NCBI GenBank assembly: GCA_900770195.1
Contig: CAAGJI010000022.1
Span: 1 to 31,513 of the forward strand
Direction: 5' to 3'
DNA: 31,513 nt
DNA from: Oscillospiraceae bacterium
GTDB taxonomy: Bacteria; Bacillota; Clostridia; Oscillospirales; Ruminococcaceae
Part shown: positions 23,199-31,131 of the stretch, in pieces
Numbering within the stretch: the stretch's first letter is position 1
Layout: each line of letters begins with the position of its first letter
Made by a program: the position numbers and the translations under genes
The notes under the pieces: model-generated
Told to the model about the DNA's origin: nothing
Database searches by the model: none
The model's input: only the letters and a program-made list of their open reading frames with translations

Positions 23199-24824
23199 AT
23201 GGACGGATCAAGAAGATATTTTATGAATAAAAATGAAATACTTGAAAATACTGAACAGGCATTCGAAGAAGAACAGTTCCTTGTCTATTTTCAGCCGCAG
23301 TACAATTATACAACTAAAAGAATAATAGGTGCGGAAGCACTTGTCAGATGGCCTCACCCTGTTTACGGAATGCAGTCACCCGGGGATTTTATCCCTGTTT
23401 ATGAATCAAGCGGATATATAACAAGACTTGACTTGTATGTTTTTGAAAAAATCTGTGTTTTTTTAAGAACATGCATAGATAAAAATATAAGGATAGTTCC
23501 TGTTTCATTTAATGTATCAAGATACGATGTTTACGGCGGAAATTTCATTGAAGATATTGAAGCAATAAGAAAACGCTACGGCATACCTGTAAATTATTTT
23601 CGTATTGAAATTACTGAAAGTTCGCTTGTTGGCGGAAATGAATATATGGTAAGAATAGTTGAAAATTTCCACTCTCTCGGATATGTTGTTGAAATGGACG
23701 ATTTTGGAAGCGGATATTCTTCTCTTAATGTTTTAAAAGATGTTGAAGTTGATATAATCAAGCTTGATATGATTTTTATGAGAGGAAAAATCGGCGGAAG
23801 AGGCGGAATTATCATAAGTTCCATTATAAAAATGGCAAACTGGCTTGGAACTCCTATCATTGCTGAAGGTGTTGAAACTATTGATCAGGCTGATTATTTA
23901 CAAAGTATTGGATGCACCTATATTCAGGGTTATCTTTTTTCAAAACCTGTCACTGAAGATGAATATATAAAAATGCTTAAAAACACAAAAACTTGTGAAC
24001 TGTCAGCAGGTATGAAACTTATTGACAAGCTTGATGCAGAAAACTTCTGGAATTATGAATCGCTTGAAACACTTGTTTTCAACAATCTTGTCGGCGGTGC
24101 AGCAGTCATTTCCTATGAAAACGGAAAAATTGAAACACTGAGAGTAAATCAGAATTATCTTAAAGCACTTGGTATGAATATGGAACAACAGGAAGTTGTT
24201 TTATATCAAAAAAATCTTGGATTTGACAAAAAAAACACAAAAATATATATTGACACAATAAAACGTGCCATAAAGTCAAAAGAAGATGAAACTTGCAGAA
24301 CCTGGCGTCCTGTCTACTCTCCTTGCTGTGGAGAAGATATGCTTTATATTGAAAGTACAATGCGTGTTATAGGCAAAAACGACTCGCAAACACTTCTTTA
24401 TGTTCTTATAAGGAATTTAACAGATGATTTCAGAAAATTTCAGAATCTTGCTGAAAGCGAAAAGAAATTCAGAATGGCAAGCGAACAGTCAAACACATAC
24501 TGCTGGGAATATACAATCGACACAAAAGAAATGCGTCCATGCCTCAGATGTATGCGTGACCTCGGACTTCCTCCTCTTATTGAAAATTATCCTGAACCTG
24601 TTATTGAATCAGGCCTTTTCCCTCCTGATTATGCTGATATGTACCGTGACTGGCACAAACAGCTTGCAGCAGGTGCTGATCACCTTGAAGCAATTATTCC
24701 GCTCACAAAAGACAGAGTGCCTTTCCACGTTCGTTATACAGCAGAATTAGATGAACTTGGAAAACCATACAAAGCATACGGTTCAGCAACTCTTGTTGTT
24801 GATAACGAAGAAAAAAATAAATAA
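23199..24824 (+). CDS. EAL-domain cyclic-di-GMP phosphodiesterase with C-terminal PAS-like domains
   Basis: A 541-residue soluble protein. The EAL domain fills residues 20-255 and keeps the catalytic set: E46 in AEALVRW, N105 in FNVSR, E137/E140 in EITES, D167-D168 in MDDFGSGYSS, K188 in KLD, E223 in AEGVET and Q243 in QGYLFSKP. It should therefore hydrolyse cyclic-di-GMP. The rest holds two PAS-like regions, about 290-405 (LRVNQNYLKALGM) and 425-535 (KKFRMASEQSNTYCWEYTID). The order EAL-then-PAS is the reverse of the usual sensor-first layout, and there is no GGDEF domain or membrane helix. AAAGGAG ends 7 nt before ATG 23199. A monocistronic gene with its own promoter and a shared terminator. 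Confidence 0.92.
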   Translation: MDGSRRYFMNKNEILENTEQAFEEEQFLVYFQPQYNYTTKRIIGAEALVRWPHPVYGMQSPGDFIPVYESSGYITRLDLYVFEKICVFLRTCIDKNIRIVPVSFNVSRYDVYGGNFIEDIEAIRKRYGIPVNYFRIEITESSLVGGNEYMVRIVENFHSLGYVVEMDDFGSGYSSLNVLKDVEVDIIKLDMIFMRGKIGGRGGIIISSIIKMANWLGTPIIAEGVETIDQADYLQSIGCTYIQGYLFSKPVTEDEYIKMLKNTKTCELSAGMKLIDKLDAENFWNYESLETLVFNNLVGGAAVISYENGKIETLRVNQNYLKALGMNMEQQEVVLYQKNLGFDKKNTKIYIDTIKRAIKSKEDETCRTWRPVYSPCCGEDMLYIESTMRVIGKNDSQTLLYVLIRNLTDDFRKFQNLAESEKKFRMASEQSNTYCWEYTIDTKEMRPCLRCMRDLGLPPLIENYPEPVIESGLFPPDYADMYRDWHKQLAAGADHLEAIIPLTKDRVPFHVRYTAELDELGKPYKAYGSATLVVDNEEKNK

Positions 24825-24830
24825 AAAATA

Positions 24831-24860
24831 AAAGGACTTCAAAAATGAAGTCCTTTTTTA
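24831..24860. terminator. Bidirectional terminator between the EAL gene and the thioesterase gene
   Basis: AAAGGACTTC (24831-24840) and GAAGTCCTTT (24847-24856) form a 10-bp stem with a six-base loop, A-rich on the left and T-rich on the right, so it works for both convergent genes. Confidence 0.9.
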
Positions 24861-25253
24861 TTAACCTTTTCTTGATTTTGCTTTATCCATAAACTTTGTT
24901 TTATAAACGATAAATCTCTTGTGACTGCACTTAGCAACTTCCCCTGCTGAATCGAATGCAGAAGCCTCAAAAACAAGTTCTCTGCCGTTCTGTTCTGTAA
25001 GGGTTATTTCTATCTTGACTGTATCTCCAAGCGTTGTAGGAGCGTTGTGATGAAGTTCAAGGAGTGTTCCAACTGTTGTTTCTTCATCTTCAAGATAACC
25101 TTCAAGAAGCTTGCAGGCTGCATATTCAAACCATGCTGCAAGAGTAGGTGTTGCAAGAACATCAAGCGAACCGCTTTTAACATTTGATGCAAGGTTTTCT
25201 TCTTTTACCATTTCAGTCAAAGTGTAAGTTTCAGGTGTTTTAATTAATTTCAT
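24861..25253 (-). CDS. Hot-dog thioesterase, FlK (fluoroacetyl-CoA thioesterase)-like
   Basis: A 130-residue single hot-dog domain. The stretch SLDVLATPTLAAWFEYAA and the later ELHHNAPTTLGDTVKIE fit the FlK-like thioesterase family. T35, E43 and H69 have the same spacing (8 and 26 residues) as the Thr42/Glu50/His76 catalytic residues of Streptomyces cattleya FlK, so it is probably an active acyl-CoA thioesterase. Fluoroacetyl-CoA itself is unlikely as substrate in this setting; homologues are common in anaerobes with unknown substrates. AGGAG lies 8 nt before the ATG. It follows the LTA-synthase-like gene by 11 nt and should share its transcript. Confidence 0.85.
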   Translation of the reverse strand: MKLIKTPETYTLTEMVKEENLASNVKSGSLDVLATPTLAAWFEYAACKLLEGYLEDEETTVGTLLELHHNAPTTLGDTVKIEITLTEQNGRELVFEASAFDSAGEVAKCSHKRFIVYKTKFMDKAKSRKG

Positions 25254-25264
25254 CTAAAATTCTC

Positions 25265-27166
25265 CTATTTCTCTGTTGTATTTGTTTCATCAGGATATAA
25301 AACTGATAAAGGATTATCTGAAAGCTGTGAACCAAGTGTTCTGTCATATGTCAGCATATCAAGTTCATTGTCAGGAAGACTGTCAGGCTGATAGTTTGTT
25401 GAATAAACAGGACGTGTTTTTATTTTATCAAGCATTTCTGAAGTAAAGTTATCACCTTTAAGTCCTGCAATCTGCATAATTTCATATGGCATATAGAAAG
25501 TTGAAAACTTTTCATTTGGTATATTGCTGTAATCTGCATCAAAATTAGACCAAATAACATAGTGCTGTTCATAAAGTCTGCTGCAATTTTCGCTTGTTAT
25601 ACCAAGTTCAGTATAAACGCTGTCATCGCCTCTGAGTGACGGGAAATGGTCGCCTATATAGAAAACAATTGTAGGTTCATCAAAATCCTTGAGTTCATTC
25701 ATAAGGTTTTCAAGGCAGTCACCTGTATGTTTTATCTGGTCAAGATAGTTTGCAAACTGGTCATCAGGATGTGCCCCCTGATCATAAGGCTGATGATTCT
25801 GCATTGTTGTTGCGTGAATATACATCGGCTTATCTGAATCTTTCATAAGGTCTTCTATCTGATTGTAAACAGTTGCATCATCTATATAGTTTCCATAATA
25901 ATCAGCATCAACAGTGAAATCATTTTCAAATATCATCTTGTCAAAGCTGTAATTTGAATAAATATGATCTCTGCCATAGAATGTGCTTAAATACGGATGA
26001 ACATAAGCTGTATTATACCCTGCGGCTTTATAATAAGATGGAATTGTTGTCTGTTTTCTGTCAAGAAGAAGTTTCTGCGGCATATCTGCATCATTCATTG
26101 ACTTTACAGGAAGTCCCATCATAAGTTCAAATTCTGTTCTTACAGTATAGCTTGCATATGTCGGAACAATTGCATAGCCTGAATATGCACCCTTGTCATT
26201 GCAAACAGCATCAAAACCCTTGTAATAATCATCACTTACACCAAGTTCATTGAAAACTCTGAAATCGGCATAACTTTCAGACATTATAACAACAACATTA
26301 GGCTGAACTTCGTTATCTGAATATTTCTTTTTAGTTTGCTTATCTGATTCATCAAGATAATTTTCAATTGAAGCTTTGTTGTAATTTTCAGGAACTTTAA
26401 GTTCATTTTCAATTGTTTCAGTGCTGTCCTGCATAAAGAAAGCAAGGAAACCGTTATTATTGAATTTTTCGTTTAAAATAAATGTGTTTTTAGCTGAACT
26501 TGTATCAATATCAAAAAGTGCATAAACTTTATTGCCAAAAGACGGAACAACCATAATCGAAGCACAAACTCCCGCACAGCAAACAGCAGGCACAATCGAT
26601 TTGAACCACTTCATTTTTATTTTAGGATTAAACCAGAAAACCGCACCTATATAAATAAGGCAGATAAGAATATAAATTATAAGAACAGCGGTTATTTTAA
26701 TATATGCAAAAGATGTTATGCTTTGCAAACTTTTCGCAAGCGACAAATCCTGCATTGTCAGATGATTTCCATTTGTGTTATATTTAAAAAGTTCTGTTGT
26801 GCTTAGTGTCATATACAAGGCACTCTGAACAAAAACCGCTCTCCATCCACGCCTTAATATAAAATAAAGTGCAGCAAATATCATAAATGCAACAATGACA
26901 TTAAAAAGCATAACATTAGGACGTTCTGCCACAAACAAAATAAATTTGCTTGGATATTTATTCTGATTAAGTTCCGCCATACAAACTATGAAAAGCGGAA
27001 ATAAAAGAGTAAGAATAATATTTGTCATCTTATATTTTTCAGAATTCAAATTTCTTCTTGTATTTATTCTTTTATGTAATCTGTATATTTTTCCTGTGAT
27101 AAAATTATTTTTCACAGCATCTTTAAATTTATTCGGTATAATGCTTTTAACATTACATATTTTCAT
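25265..27166 (-). CDS. LTA synthase/sulfatase-family membrane phosphotransferase
   Basis: A 633-residue protein with five membrane helices in the first 210 residues and a large extracellular sulfatase-fold domain after residue 285. Catalytic-site candidates align with LtaS: E297 in MSESYADF, a nucleophilic Thr at 341 or 344 in TVRTEFE, D506-H507 in GDHFPS, and H458 in TMQNHQPY. LtaS polymerises glycerol phosphate from phosphatidylglycerol; relatives add phosphoethanolamine or glycerol phosphate to other glycans, so the exact donor and acceptor are open. The N-terminal 45 residues are basic and cytosolic. AAAGGAG lies upstream, somewhat far (12 nt) from ATG 27166. Confidence 0.9.
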   Translation of the reverse strand: MKICNVKSIIPNKFKDAVKNNFITGKIYRLHKRINTRRNLNSEKYKMTNIILTLLFPLFIVCMAELNQNKYPSKFILFVAERPNVMLFNVIVAFMIFAALYFILRRGWRAVFVQSALYMTLSTTELFKYNTNGNHLTMQDLSLAKSLQSITSFAYIKITAVLIIYILICLIYIGAVFWFNPKIKMKWFKSIVPAVCCAGVCASIMVVPSFGNKVYALFDIDTSSAKNTFILNEKFNNNGFLAFFMQDSTETIENELKVPENYNKASIENYLDESDKQTKKKYSDNEVQPNVVVIMSESYADFRVFNELGVSDDYYKGFDAVCNDKGAYSGYAIVPTYASYTVRTEFELMMGLPVKSMNDADMPQKLLLDRKQTTIPSYYKAAGYNTAYVHPYLSTFYGRDHIYSNYSFDKMIFENDFTVDADYYGNYIDDATVYNQIEDLMKDSDKPMYIHATTMQNHQPYDQGAHPDDQFANYLDQIKHTGDCLENLMNELKDFDEPTIVFYIGDHFPSLRGDDSVYTELGITSENCSRLYEQHYVIWSNFDADYSNIPNEKFSTFYMPYEIMQIAGLKGDNFTSEMLDKIKTRPVYSTNYQPDSLPDNELDMLTYDRTLGSQLSDNPLSVLYPDETNTTEK

Positions 27167-27226
27167 TTAGATTTATCTCTCCTTTGTTAAAGTACGCAAA
27201 ATATATCGTTTTCGTAACTGAATAAA

Positions 27227-27255
27227 AATATATCATAGAAAAAGTTGTTTTTCAA
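27227..27255 (-). promoter_or_regulatory. Promoter of the LTA-synthase-like/thioesterase operon
   Basis: TTGAAA (27255-27250), 17-bp spacer, TATATT (27232-27227) with extended TGA. Leader of about 55 nt. Confidence 0.65.
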
Positions 27256-27328
27256 GAGATAATTTTGAATTTTAGGGCTTTTTTCATCATATTCTGCTTT
27301 TTATATCATTTAAACAATTTGAAGAATA

Positions 27329-27355
27329 AAAATTTGTGCATAAAGTACAAATTTT
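27329..27355 (-). terminator. A/T-rich hairpin after the SDR gene
   Basis: AAAATTTGT and ACAAATTTT arms (nine base pairs) around a nine-base loop, followed on the - strand by TTATT. It is 54 nt past the SDR stop. Weak stem, so termination may be partial. Confidence 0.4.
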
Positions 27356-27408
27356 ACTTTTCAAAAAATATTAGAAAATTTACTTTCTTTTATTAAGAAT
27401 ACATTTAT

Positions 27409-28128
27409 TTATATAAGAAAACCGCCGTTTACACGCAATGTTTCACCTGTTATAAAATCAGAATTATGAGAGGCAAGAAATTTTACAGCTGATGCAATGT
27501 CAAACGGAACACCTGTTCTGCCAAGAGGAGTTTCATCCGCAAGTTCCGCAAGTGTTTCTTCACTGTAGCAAGACAGCATATTTGTTTTTATAACCCCTGG
27601 TGAAACAGCATTGACTCTTATTCCCGAAGGACCTGTTTCTTTGGCAAGTGCCTTTGTAAATGCAATTACAGCACCTTTTGTTGCTGAATAATCCACCTCG
27701 CAGGAAGCACCAACTTCCCCCCACATAGATGTTATATTTATTATATTTCCGTATTTTCTTTTTATCATCGACGGCAAAATTGTCCTTGTTAAATTCATCA
27801 TTGATATAACATTAACATTGAATATTTCAGCACAGTCAGCAGATGTAAAATCCGTGAAAAGACCTGTTTTTGAAATACCTGCCGCATTTACAAGCAAGTC
27901 AATTTTATCGTGTTTTTCAAGAATTTTTTTTCCAAGTTTTTCAGCTTCACCCAAAACCGAAAAATCCGATACAAAAAAATCTCCGCCTGTTTCAAATGCA
28001 ATTTTTTCAGCTTTTTGGGCATTTTTATTTGCATGAATTCCCACTATATAGCCATCATCTGCAAGAACTTTTGCAATTGCTTCTCCAATTCCGCCTGATG
28101 ACCCTGTCACAAACGCATATTTACTCAT
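27409..28128 (-). CDS. Short-chain dehydrogenase/reductase, FabG-like
   Basis: A 239-residue classical SDR. TGSSGGIG at 8-15 binds NAD(P), NAAG is at 81-84, and the active site is S134 (NITSMWG), Y147 and K151 (YSATKGA). The C-terminal GETLRVNGG is usual for FabG-like 3-oxoacyl reductases, but the same features occur in sugar-alcohol and other dehydrogenases. It is monocistronic, with no fatty-acid genes nearby, so FabG function is not supported by context. GGAAG lies before the ATG. Confidence 0.88.
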   Translation of the reverse strand: MSKYAFVTGSSGGIGEAIAKVLADDGYIVGIHANKNAQKAEKIAFETGGDFFVSDFSVLGEAEKLGKKILEKHDKIDLLVNAAGISKTGLFTDFTSADCAEIFNVNVISMMNLTRTILPSMIKRKYGNIINITSMWGEVGASCEVDYSATKGAVIAFTKALAKETGPSGIRVNAVSPGVIKTNMLSCYSEETLAELADETPLGRTGVPFDIASAVKFLASHNSDFITGETLRVNGGFLI

Positions 28129-28163
28129 TATATTTTCTTCCTTTTTAAAAATTATTTTATGCT

Positions 28164-28192
28164 ATTATATCATATGATTTTAAAACTGTCAA
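28164..28192 (-). promoter_or_regulatory. Promoter of the SDR gene
   Basis: Perfect TTGACA (28192-28187) and TATAAT (28169-28164), 17-bp spacer, extended TGA. Confidence 0.85.
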
Positions 28193-28210
28193 ACACTTTT
28201 AAAAATTAAA

Positions 28211-28284
28211 AATGAGGAATTAAGGTGTCAGCTTCGCTGACGAATTTTAAACCTCGCCGACAGGCGACACCACAATTCCTCATT
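28211..28284. repeat. Short palindromic dispersed repeat, AATGAGGAATT family (copy 2)
   Basis: Arms AATGAGGAATT (28211-28221) and AATTCCTCATT (28274-28284), extended inward by GGTGTC (28224-28229) and GACACC (28266-28271). The interior has two small hairpins: GTCAGC-TTC-GCTGAC and CGCC-GACA-GGCG. It shares its first 19 bases with the copy at 2366. It lies between the divergent SDR and AraC promoters. Confidence 0.8.
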
Positions 28285-28357
28285 CCTAATTTCTCATTAA
28301 TATAGTGCCTGATTCTATTAAAAAACTGACTTTTTTATCATTATTTTTCAATTTGTA

Positions 28358-28386
28358 TTGACTTTTTTTCAATTCAATGTTATAAT
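28358..28386 (+). promoter_or_regulatory. Promoter of the AraC/XRE regulator pair
   Basis: TTGACT (28358-28363), 17-bp spacer, TATAAT (28381-28386) with extended TGT. Confidence 0.82.
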
Positions 28387-28416
28387 ATTTATGATTATAT
28401 TAAAGGCGGTGGCTTT

Positions 28417-29196
28417 ATGAATACAGAAGCAGAACTTAATTATAAGCTTTTTATACACAGAGAAAATAATTTTGAAAGACTTCCATACACAACGGAAATG
28501 GGACTCTATACCGCCGTTGCAGAGGGAGATACAGAAAGAATTAAGGAAAATTTTAAAAAACAGCGTTTTAATTTTATGGAGGGTAAAGGTGTTCTTTCAG
28601 ATGACAAAATAAGAAACATAAGGTATCATTTTATAGTTGCTATTGCACTTGTATCAAGATTTTGCATTGAAGCAGGTATGAATCAGGACACATCTTATAC
28701 TCTTGCTGATATTTACATAAGAAAAGCAGATGTTTGCAATTCATACCAGACAATAGTTGATATGTTTCTTGAAATGCAGCTTGACTATGCTGAAAGAATG
28801 AAGAAAGCCAAAAAAAATAAAATCATTTCACTCCACATAAGAAAATGTATTGATTATATATATGACCATATGCACGAAAAAATAACTGTTGCAACTCTTG
28901 CTGATTATCTTAATCTGAACCCTACATATCTCTCAAAACTTTTTACAAAAGAAACGGGGATGAATATAGGCGACTTTATTTTAAAAACAAAAATAACAAC
29001 TGCGCAGAATATGCTTAAATTTTCTGATTTTTCCTGCCTTGACATTTCAACAACACTTGGTTTTTCATCTCAGAGTTATTTTATAAGCACATTCAAAAAA
29101 ATAACAGGTCAGACACCTAAAGAATACAGAAATCATCATTACAATTCAAGTATGCTTGATGAAAACGTAAGCAAAAATCAAGATAATGGTGACTGA
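28417..29196 (+). CDS. AraC-family transcriptional regulator
   Basis: A 259-residue regulator. The C-terminal hundred residues (about 145-243) form the double helix-turn-helix: VATLADYLNLNPTYLSKLF as first helix pair, then ISTTLGFSSQSYFISTFKK and TGQTPKEYR, the standard AraC signature. The N-terminal 140 residues are helical with a YHFIVAIALVSRFCIEAGM block; they resemble the helical N-terminal domain seen in many Clostridia AraC proteins and lack a cupin sugar-binding domain, so the signal is unknown. GGCGGTGG precedes the ATG. It is followed at once by an XRE gene, suggesting joint control of shared targets. Confidence 0.9.
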   Translation: MNTEAELNYKLFIHRENNFERLPYTTEMGLYTAVAEGDTERIKENFKKQRFNFMEGKGVLSDDKIRNIRYHFIVAIALVSRFCIEAGMNQDTSYTLADIYIRKADVCNSYQTIVDMFLEMQLDYAERMKKAKKNKIISLHIRKCIDYIYDHMHEKITVATLADYLNLNPTYLSKLFTKETGMNIGDFILKTKITTAQNMLKFSDFSCLDISTTLGFSSQSYFISTFKKITGQTPKEYRNHHYNSSMLDENVSKNQDNGD

Positions 29197-29197
29197 T

Positions 29198-29542
29198 ATG
29201 GAAACTGAAAAAATTAAGAATTTTGGCAATCTTTTAAAAAAAAGACGTACAGAACTTGGTTATCTTCAAAAAGATATTGCAACTGCCGCAGGCACAGCTG
29301 TTTCAACTGTCAATAACTGGGAAAAAGGTGTAAACCTTCCTCTTTGTGACAAATTTGCCATTCTTTGCGATTTTTTAAAAGTTCCATACGAATATTTCCT
29401 TGGTGAATCAGACACAAAAATCCCCGAATTTTTTTCCGATGATGAAAAAAATGCACTTAGTATGTACCGTTCAATGTCTGAAAAAGACAAGGACTTTATA
29501 AAAATGGTTATGAATCATGAACTGCAAAAAAAGGAGCTTTAA
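29198..29542 (+). CDS. XRE-family helix-turn-helix regulator
   Basis: A 114-residue cytosolic protein. Residues 10-65 form a Cro/C1-type helix-turn-helix (LLKKRRTELGYLQKDIA, then VSTVNNWEKGVNLP), and the tail is a short helical region. ATG 29198, one base after the AraC stop, is preceded by GGTGA; an in-frame ATG at 29186 overlaps the AraC end and lacks a ribosome site. Such small XRE proteins near phage genes are repressors, but there are no phage genes here, so a chromosomal regulator working with the AraC protein is more likely. The stop codon lies within the terminator stem. Confidence 0.88.
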   Translation: METEKIKNFGNLLKKRRTELGYLQKDIATAAGTAVSTVNNWEKGVNLPLCDKFAILCDFLKVPYEYFLGESDTKIPEFFSDDEKNALSMYRSMSEKDKDFIKMVMNHELQKKEL

Positions 29543-29556
29543 AAGCTCCTTTTTGT
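29528..29556. terminator. Bidirectional terminator between the XRE gene and thrH
   Basis: AGGAGCTTT (29532-29540) and AAAGCTCCT (29542-29550) form the stem, flanked by A and T runs. The 5' arm overlaps the XRE stop codon. Confidence 0.88.
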
Positions 29557-29572
29557 TATATTAATAAAAATA

Positions 29573-30175
29573 TCAGTCCATTGCCTTTTTGATTGCATCA
29601 AAAAGTTCATCAAATGTTTCATATGCAGGAAGATCAGGGTTGTCCGCTTTAATCTGGTCTGTACTTCTGAAAAGGAAGCCTGCCTTGCTTGCTCTTATCA
29701 TACCAAGGTCATTATGGCTGTCACCGCTTGCAATTGTCTGGTAACCGATTGACTGAAGGGCTTTGACTGTTGTAAGCTTTGACTTTTCACATCTCATTTT
29801 GAAGCCTGTAATTTCGCCATTTGGTGCAACTTCAAGTGAATTGCAGAAAATTGTAGGCCAGCCAAGTTTCTTCATAAGAGGTTTTGCAAACTGTGTGAAA
29901 GTATCGCTTATAATGATAACCTGTGAAAGTTCTCTTAATTTGTCAAGAAACTCCTTTGCACCCGGAACAGGGTCGATTTTTGCAATTGTTTCCTGAATTT
30001 CTTTAAGACCAAGACCGTGTTCTTTTAAAACACTAAGTCGCCATGTCATAAGTTTGTCATAGTCAGGTTCATCTCTTGTAGTTCTTTTAAGTTCAGGTAT
30101 TCCGCTTGCTTCAGCGAAAGCTATCCAGATTTCAGGAACAAGAACACCTTCAAGGTCTAAACAAGTAATATACAT
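29573..30175 (-). CDS. thrH: Phosphoserine phosphatase/homoserine phosphotransferase
   Basis: A 200-residue HAD-superfamily enzyme. The nucleophile motif is D7-L-E9-G (CLDLEGVLVPE), motif 2 is in VIIISDT, and motif 3/4 is SGDSHNDLGMI. The TTRDEPDYDKLM block is specific to ThrH, first described in Pseudomonas aeruginosa as able to dephosphorylate phosphoserine and transfer the phosphate to homoserine. Thus it could serve serine or threonine synthesis. ATG 30175 has GGAGG 8 nt upstream; a longer reading would contain that site. It is monocistronic. Confidence 0.92.
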   Translation of the reverse strand: MYITCLDLEGVLVPEIWIAFAEASGIPELKRTTRDEPDYDKLMTWRLSVLKEHGLGLKEIQETIAKIDPVPGAKEFLDKLRELSQVIIISDTFTQFAKPLMKKLGWPTIFCNSLEVAPNGEITGFKMRCEKSKLTTVKALQSIGYQTIASGDSHNDLGMIRASKAGFLFRSTDQIKADNPDLPAYETFDELFDAIKKAMD

Positions 30176-30207
30176 AATTATTTCCTCCATAAATAAATGT
30201 TGTTTTC

Positions 30208-30236
30208 ATTATAACATATTTTTACTTTAAATGCAA
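30208..30236 (-). promoter_or_regulatory. Promoter of thrH
   Basis: TTGCAT (30236-30231), 17-bp spacer, TATAAT (30213-30208) with extended TGT. Confidence 0.8.
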
Positions 30237-30267
30237 CACTAAAACAAAATTTTATAATTTTTTCTAT

Positions 30268-30296
30268 TTGACAACATTAAAATGATGTGATATACT
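30268..30296 (+). promoter_or_regulatory. Promoter of the DnaQ-like exonuclease gene
   Basis: Perfect TTGACA (30268-30273), 17-bp spacer, TATACT (30291-30296) with extended TGA. Confidence 0.8.
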
Positions 30297-30327
30297 ATTT
30301 AAATACAAAAAAAAGGAGTAATATACT

Positions 30328-30858
30328 ATGTTATCTGAAAAAATAAGCGATTATACAGTAATTGATATTGAAACAACGGGTTTAAGTCCGAAAAAAAATA
30401 AAATAATCGAACTTGCAGGAATAAAAATAAAAAATGATTGTGAAATTGCAAGGTTTTCTGAATTTGTCAGGCCTGATGATTTTCACGAAAATGGTTATCT
30501 TAATTATTTTATAAAAAAACTTACAAATATAGATGATGTCAATTTAAAAAATGCAAGATGTGAAAATGATGTTTTAAAAGATTATCTCGACTTTATCGGC
30601 GATGATGTTATTCTTGGACAAAATATAAGATTTGATATTGGATTTATTTCAAAAGCAGCAGAAGAAAAATTCGGAATAAAGTTTGAAAATTTTTCGGTTG
30701 ACACAATGAAACTTGGAAGAAAATTTCTTAAACTGGAAAAATACAGCCTTGAATATCTTGCAAATTTTTATAATATAGACTATTCCCACGCTCACAGGGC
30801 ATTAAACGATTGCGAAATAACAAATGAAGTGTACAGAAATCTCCGTAAATTTTTATAA
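30328..30858 (+). CDS. DnaQ-like 3'-5' exonuclease
   Basis: A 176-residue DEDDh-type exonuclease domain. Motif 1 is D13-I-E15 in VIDIETTGL, motif 2 lies in LGQNIRFDIGF with its Asp, and motif 3 is HRALNDCE with His and Asp. It consists only of the nuclease domain, so it could be a stand-alone proofreading-type subunit, an RNase T/oligoribonuclease-like enzyme or a small PolC-epsilon relative; sequence does not decide. GGAG lies 9 nt before ATG 30328. Monocistronic with a very strong terminator. Confidence 0.9.
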   Translation: MLSEKISDYTVIDIETTGLSPKKNKIIELAGIKIKNDCEIARFSEFVRPDDFHENGYLNYFIKKLTNIDDVNLKNARCENDVLKDYLDFIGDDVILGQNIRFDIGFISKAAEEKFGIKFENFSVDTMKLGRKFLKLEKYSLEYLANFYNIDYSHAHRALNDCEITNEVYRNLRKFL

Positions 30859-30863
30859 AAATA

Positions 30864-30895
30864 AAAACGCCCTCTCAGATATGAGAGGGCGTTTT
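30864..30895 (+). terminator. Strong terminator of the exonuclease gene
   Basis: A 14-bp perfect stem whose GC-rich core ACGCCCTCTCA pairs with TGAGAGGGCGT around a GATA loop, followed by TTTT. Bidirectional appearance (A-run on the left). Confidence 0.92.
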
Positions 30896-30915
30896 CCAAA
30901 ACATATGAACATAAA

Positions 30916-30946
30916 CAAAAAGACAGCAAACAAAATGAATGCTGTC
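30916..30946 (-). terminator. Terminator of the tRNA-Lys pair
   Basis: On the - strand GACAGC begins directly after the tRNA CCA end and pairs with GCTGTC, followed by five T. Confidence 0.88.
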
Positions 30947-31022
30947 TGGTGAGACATGAGAGGCTCGAACTCTCGACCCCACACTTAAAAGGCGTGTGCT
31001 CTACCGACTGAGCTAATGTCTC
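30947..31022 (-). tRNA. tRNA-Lys (anticodon UUU), copy 2 of the transcript
   Basis: A full cloverleaf of 76 nt on the - strand: acceptor stem GAGACAT/ATGTCTC, D-arm GCTC...GAGC, anticodon stem CACGC/GTGTG around loop CTTTTAA (anticodon TTT), T-arm GAGAG-TTCGAGC-CTCTC, discriminator A and encoded CCA. Sequence is identical to the copy at 31042, 19 bp upstream in the transcript. Confidence 0.97.
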
Positions 31023-31041
31023 ATATATTCAATAAAAATGT

Positions 31042-31117
31042 TGGTGAGACATGAGAGGCTCGAACTCTCGACCCCACACTTAAAAGGCGTGTGCTCTACC
31101 GACTGAGCTAATGTCTC
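31042..31117 (-). tRNA. tRNA-Lys (anticodon UUU), copy 1 of the transcript
   Basis: Same 76-nt cloverleaf as its neighbour, with TTT anticodon and encoded CCA. It is the promoter-proximal copy. Confidence 0.97.
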
Positions 31118-31131
31118 AAACAACGTTATTT

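Noticed and set aside
29198..29542. XRE protein as a phage repressor or antitoxin
   Set aside because: No phage genes, toxin partner or attachment repeats nearby; it is co-transcribed with an AraC regulator.
30947..31117. tRNA-Lys pair as an integration site of a mobile island
   Set aside because: Both tRNAs are intact, no integrase is present, and no tRNA fragment is repeated elsewhere in the window.
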